Source of the DNA: Thermoproteota archaeon
GTDB lineage: Archaea; Thermoproteota; EX4484-205; JAAOZP01
Assembly: GCA_026414125.1 (NCBI GenBank)
Contig: JAOAJQ010000064.1
Span: 1 to 6,984 of the forward strand
Reading direction: 5' to 3'
Length of the DNA stretch: 6,984 bases
Shown here piece by piece: positions 6,240 through 6,984 of the stretch. Numbering within the stretch: position 1 is the stretch's first letter; each line of letters starts with the position of its first letter. The position numbers and the translations under genes are program-made. The notes below the pieces were generated by a model. It searched no databases and was not told the DNA's origin. It saw only the letters and a list, made by a program, of their open reading frames with translations.

Positions 6240-6827
6240 ATGTCTGAGGACTGGTTTGAAGACTGGTTTGAAAAGCTTGAGAAGGATTTGAGGAGAATGA
6301 TGCGGAGAGCCTTCAGCGCAACGCCCTTTGAAGAGGATTTCTTCGACCTTTTTAAGGGTCTTGAGGAGAAGTTTCCGAAGGACCTGGTTAGGGAAGAGAA
6401 GCTTCCGGACGGCAGCGTCAGGAGGGAGTACGGCCCCTTCATATACGGTTACTCCGTCAGGATAGGCCCTGACGGTAAGCCTATCGTAAGGGAGTTTGGA
6501 AACGTTAAGCGTAAAGTCTCACCGGTAAAGCCGCTTGAGGTTAAGGAAGCTGCTGAGCCCCTGATAGATGTTATCACGGAGGAGGACAAGATTAAAGTCA
6601 TAGCGGAGGTACCCGGCGTGGATAAGCAGGATATTAAGCTGAACGTTGTGGGAAAAACCCTTTCAATACGCGCAGAGTCAGAGAAAAGAAAATACAGTAA
6701 GGATGTTGAGCTGCCTGAGGAGGTTGACCCCAAGACGGCTAAGGCCAGCTATAAGAATGGCATTCTTGAAGTAACTCTGAACAGGATCAGGAAGGAGAAG
6801 AAGGGCGAAGAGATCCCGGTAGAATAG
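6240..6827 (+). CDS. Small heat shock protein, Hsp20/alpha-crystallin family
   Basis: An ATP-independent holdase chaperone of the cytosol; family members form large oligomers that bind unfolding proteins. From the ATG at 6240 it has 195 residues, longer than many archaeal members (about 140-170) because of an extended N-terminal half. Residues 1-50 are amphipathic and rich in aromatic and charged residues. Residues 51-92 carry an imperfect repeat, LPDGSVRREYG (55-65) and GPDGKPIVREFG (76-87), around a GPFIYGYSVRIG segment seen in a subset of archaeal Hsp20 proteins. The alpha-crystallin domain covers about 105-185, ending with the A-x-x-x-N-G-I-L-E-V signature (169-178). The C-terminal I-P-V (192-194) is the I-x-V oligomerisation motif. 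The start is decided by GGAGGTG 6 nt upstream; a start at 6225 would add five residues. It is divergent from the M42 peptidase and followed after 5 nt by a membrane protein gene. Confidence 0.95.
   Translation: MSEDWFEDWFEKLEKDLRRMMRRAFSATPFEEDFFDLFKGLEEKFPKDLVREEKLPDGSVRREYGPFIYGYSVRIGPDGKPIVREFGNVKRKVSPVKPLEVKEAAEPLIDVITEEDKIKVIAEVPGVDKQDIKLNVVGKTLSIRAESEKRKYSKDVELPEEVDPKTAKASYKNGILEVTLNRIRKEKKGEEIPVE
6249..6272 (+). repeat. Exact 12-nt tandem duplication inside the Hsp20 gene
   Basis: GACTGGTTTGAA occurs twice in direct succession and in frame, encoding DWFE twice at residues 4-11. Because the DNA is identical and not just the protein, a recent slippage-type duplication is likely. Confidence 0.9.
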
Positions 6828-6832
6828 CTTAA

Positions 6833-6984
6833 ATGAGCCCCCTATTAGGTCTAGCCGCGATGCTCCTAATCATAGTAGGTTTCCTACTTGTTTTTATAGT
6901 TTTTTTAACCGAGTTGTTAAAATCCCTCAAGAAGAACAGCGCCGAGGTTGAGAAGCAAGGTGGGGCAGTGGTGATGATAGGGCC
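6833..6984 (+). CDS. DUF131/TIGR00304-type small archaeal membrane protein, 3'-partial
   Basis: An ATG 5 nt after the Hsp20 stop opens a frame that runs off the right edge; 50 complete codons are visible. Residues 3-28 form one strongly hydrophobic helix (leucine, isoleucine, valine and phenylalanine rich), followed by a lysine-rich stretch (KSLKK, 32-36) and then GGAVVMIGP at 42-50. A single N-terminal helix followed by a glycine/valine-rich segment ending in IGP is the pattern of the archaeal DUF131 family, small membrane proteins of unknown function, which usually continues with PIPIIFG-like sequence; that part is outside the window. An internal ATG at 6860 would cut the helix and is less likely. 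No good Shine-Dalgarno is seen, so translation may be coupled to Hsp20. Topology by the positive-inside rule puts the lysine stretch in the cytosol. Confidence 0.7.
   Translation, partial: MSPLLGLAAMLLIIVGFLLVFIVFLTELLKSLKKNSAEVEKQGGAVVMIG

Noticed and set aside
6074..6442. N-terminal extension of the M42 frame upstream of the ATG at 6073
   Set aside because: It runs antisense through the Hsp20 start, is unlike the M42 N-terminus, and the ATG at 6073 has a well-placed GGAG and gives normal family length.
1..6984. CRISPR array, transposase or defence cassette
   Set aside because: No spaced direct repeats, terminal inverted repeats or transposase/nuclease motifs were seen.

Overview
The window is chromosomal DNA from an archaeon. 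The marker genes are archaeal: a Taw1-type tRNA-guanosine wyosine synthase, a DUF131/TIGR00304-type membrane protein and an M42 aminopeptidase. AT-rich TATA-like boxes lie about 25-45 nt upstream of start codons, several genes appear to have very short leaders, and Shine-Dalgarno sites of the GGAGGTG type occur. The Taw1 and Hsp20 sequences would fit a thermophilic or TACK-group (Thermoproteota-like) lineage, but the window cannot fix the phylum. I see no insertion sequence, CRISPR array, rRNA or tRNA gene.

Layout. (1) Positions 1-2699, + strand: a large FtsX/MacB-type ABC transporter permease that enters from the left edge. Its reading frame breaks near 2080-2118, inside the conserved C-terminal membrane domain, and resumes in the -1 frame to a stop at 2699. 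(2) 2738-3076, + strand: a small protein with two [4Fe-4S] ferredoxin motifs and a C-terminal zinc-ribbon-like CxxC pair. (3) 3148-4086, - strand: taw1, convergent with the Fe-S gene. (4) 4087-4315: a 229-nt gap holding the taw1 promoter and a possible broken small reading frame on the + strand. (5) 4316-4948, - strand: a HAD-family phosphatase. (6) 5000-6073, - strand: an M42 metallo-aminopeptidase, upstream of the HAD gene in the direction of transcription. (7) 6240-6827, + strand: an Hsp20-type small heat shock protein, divergent from the peptidase. (8) 6833 to the right edge, + strand: the start of a DUF131-type membrane protein, 5 nt after the Hsp20 stop.

How the genes relate. This is mostly a mixture of housekeeping genes. 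The divergent M42 peptidase and Hsp20 share a 166-nt promoter region, and both deal with protein quality or peptide turnover. M42 and HAD may be cotranscribed (51-nt gap), although HAD has its own TATA-like box. Taw1 is a radical SAM enzyme with an extra Fe-S cluster and faces a ferredoxin-like gene; a functional link is conceivable but the convergent arrangement does not show it.

I did not find a convincing new multi-gene system. The best points for a second look are the split permease, whose break has a G-run followed by a potential stem-loop (sequencing error, real mutation or recoding); the ferredoxin/zinc-ribbon architecture; the unexplained 4087-4315 gap; and the repeat structure in the N-terminal half of the Hsp20 protein.
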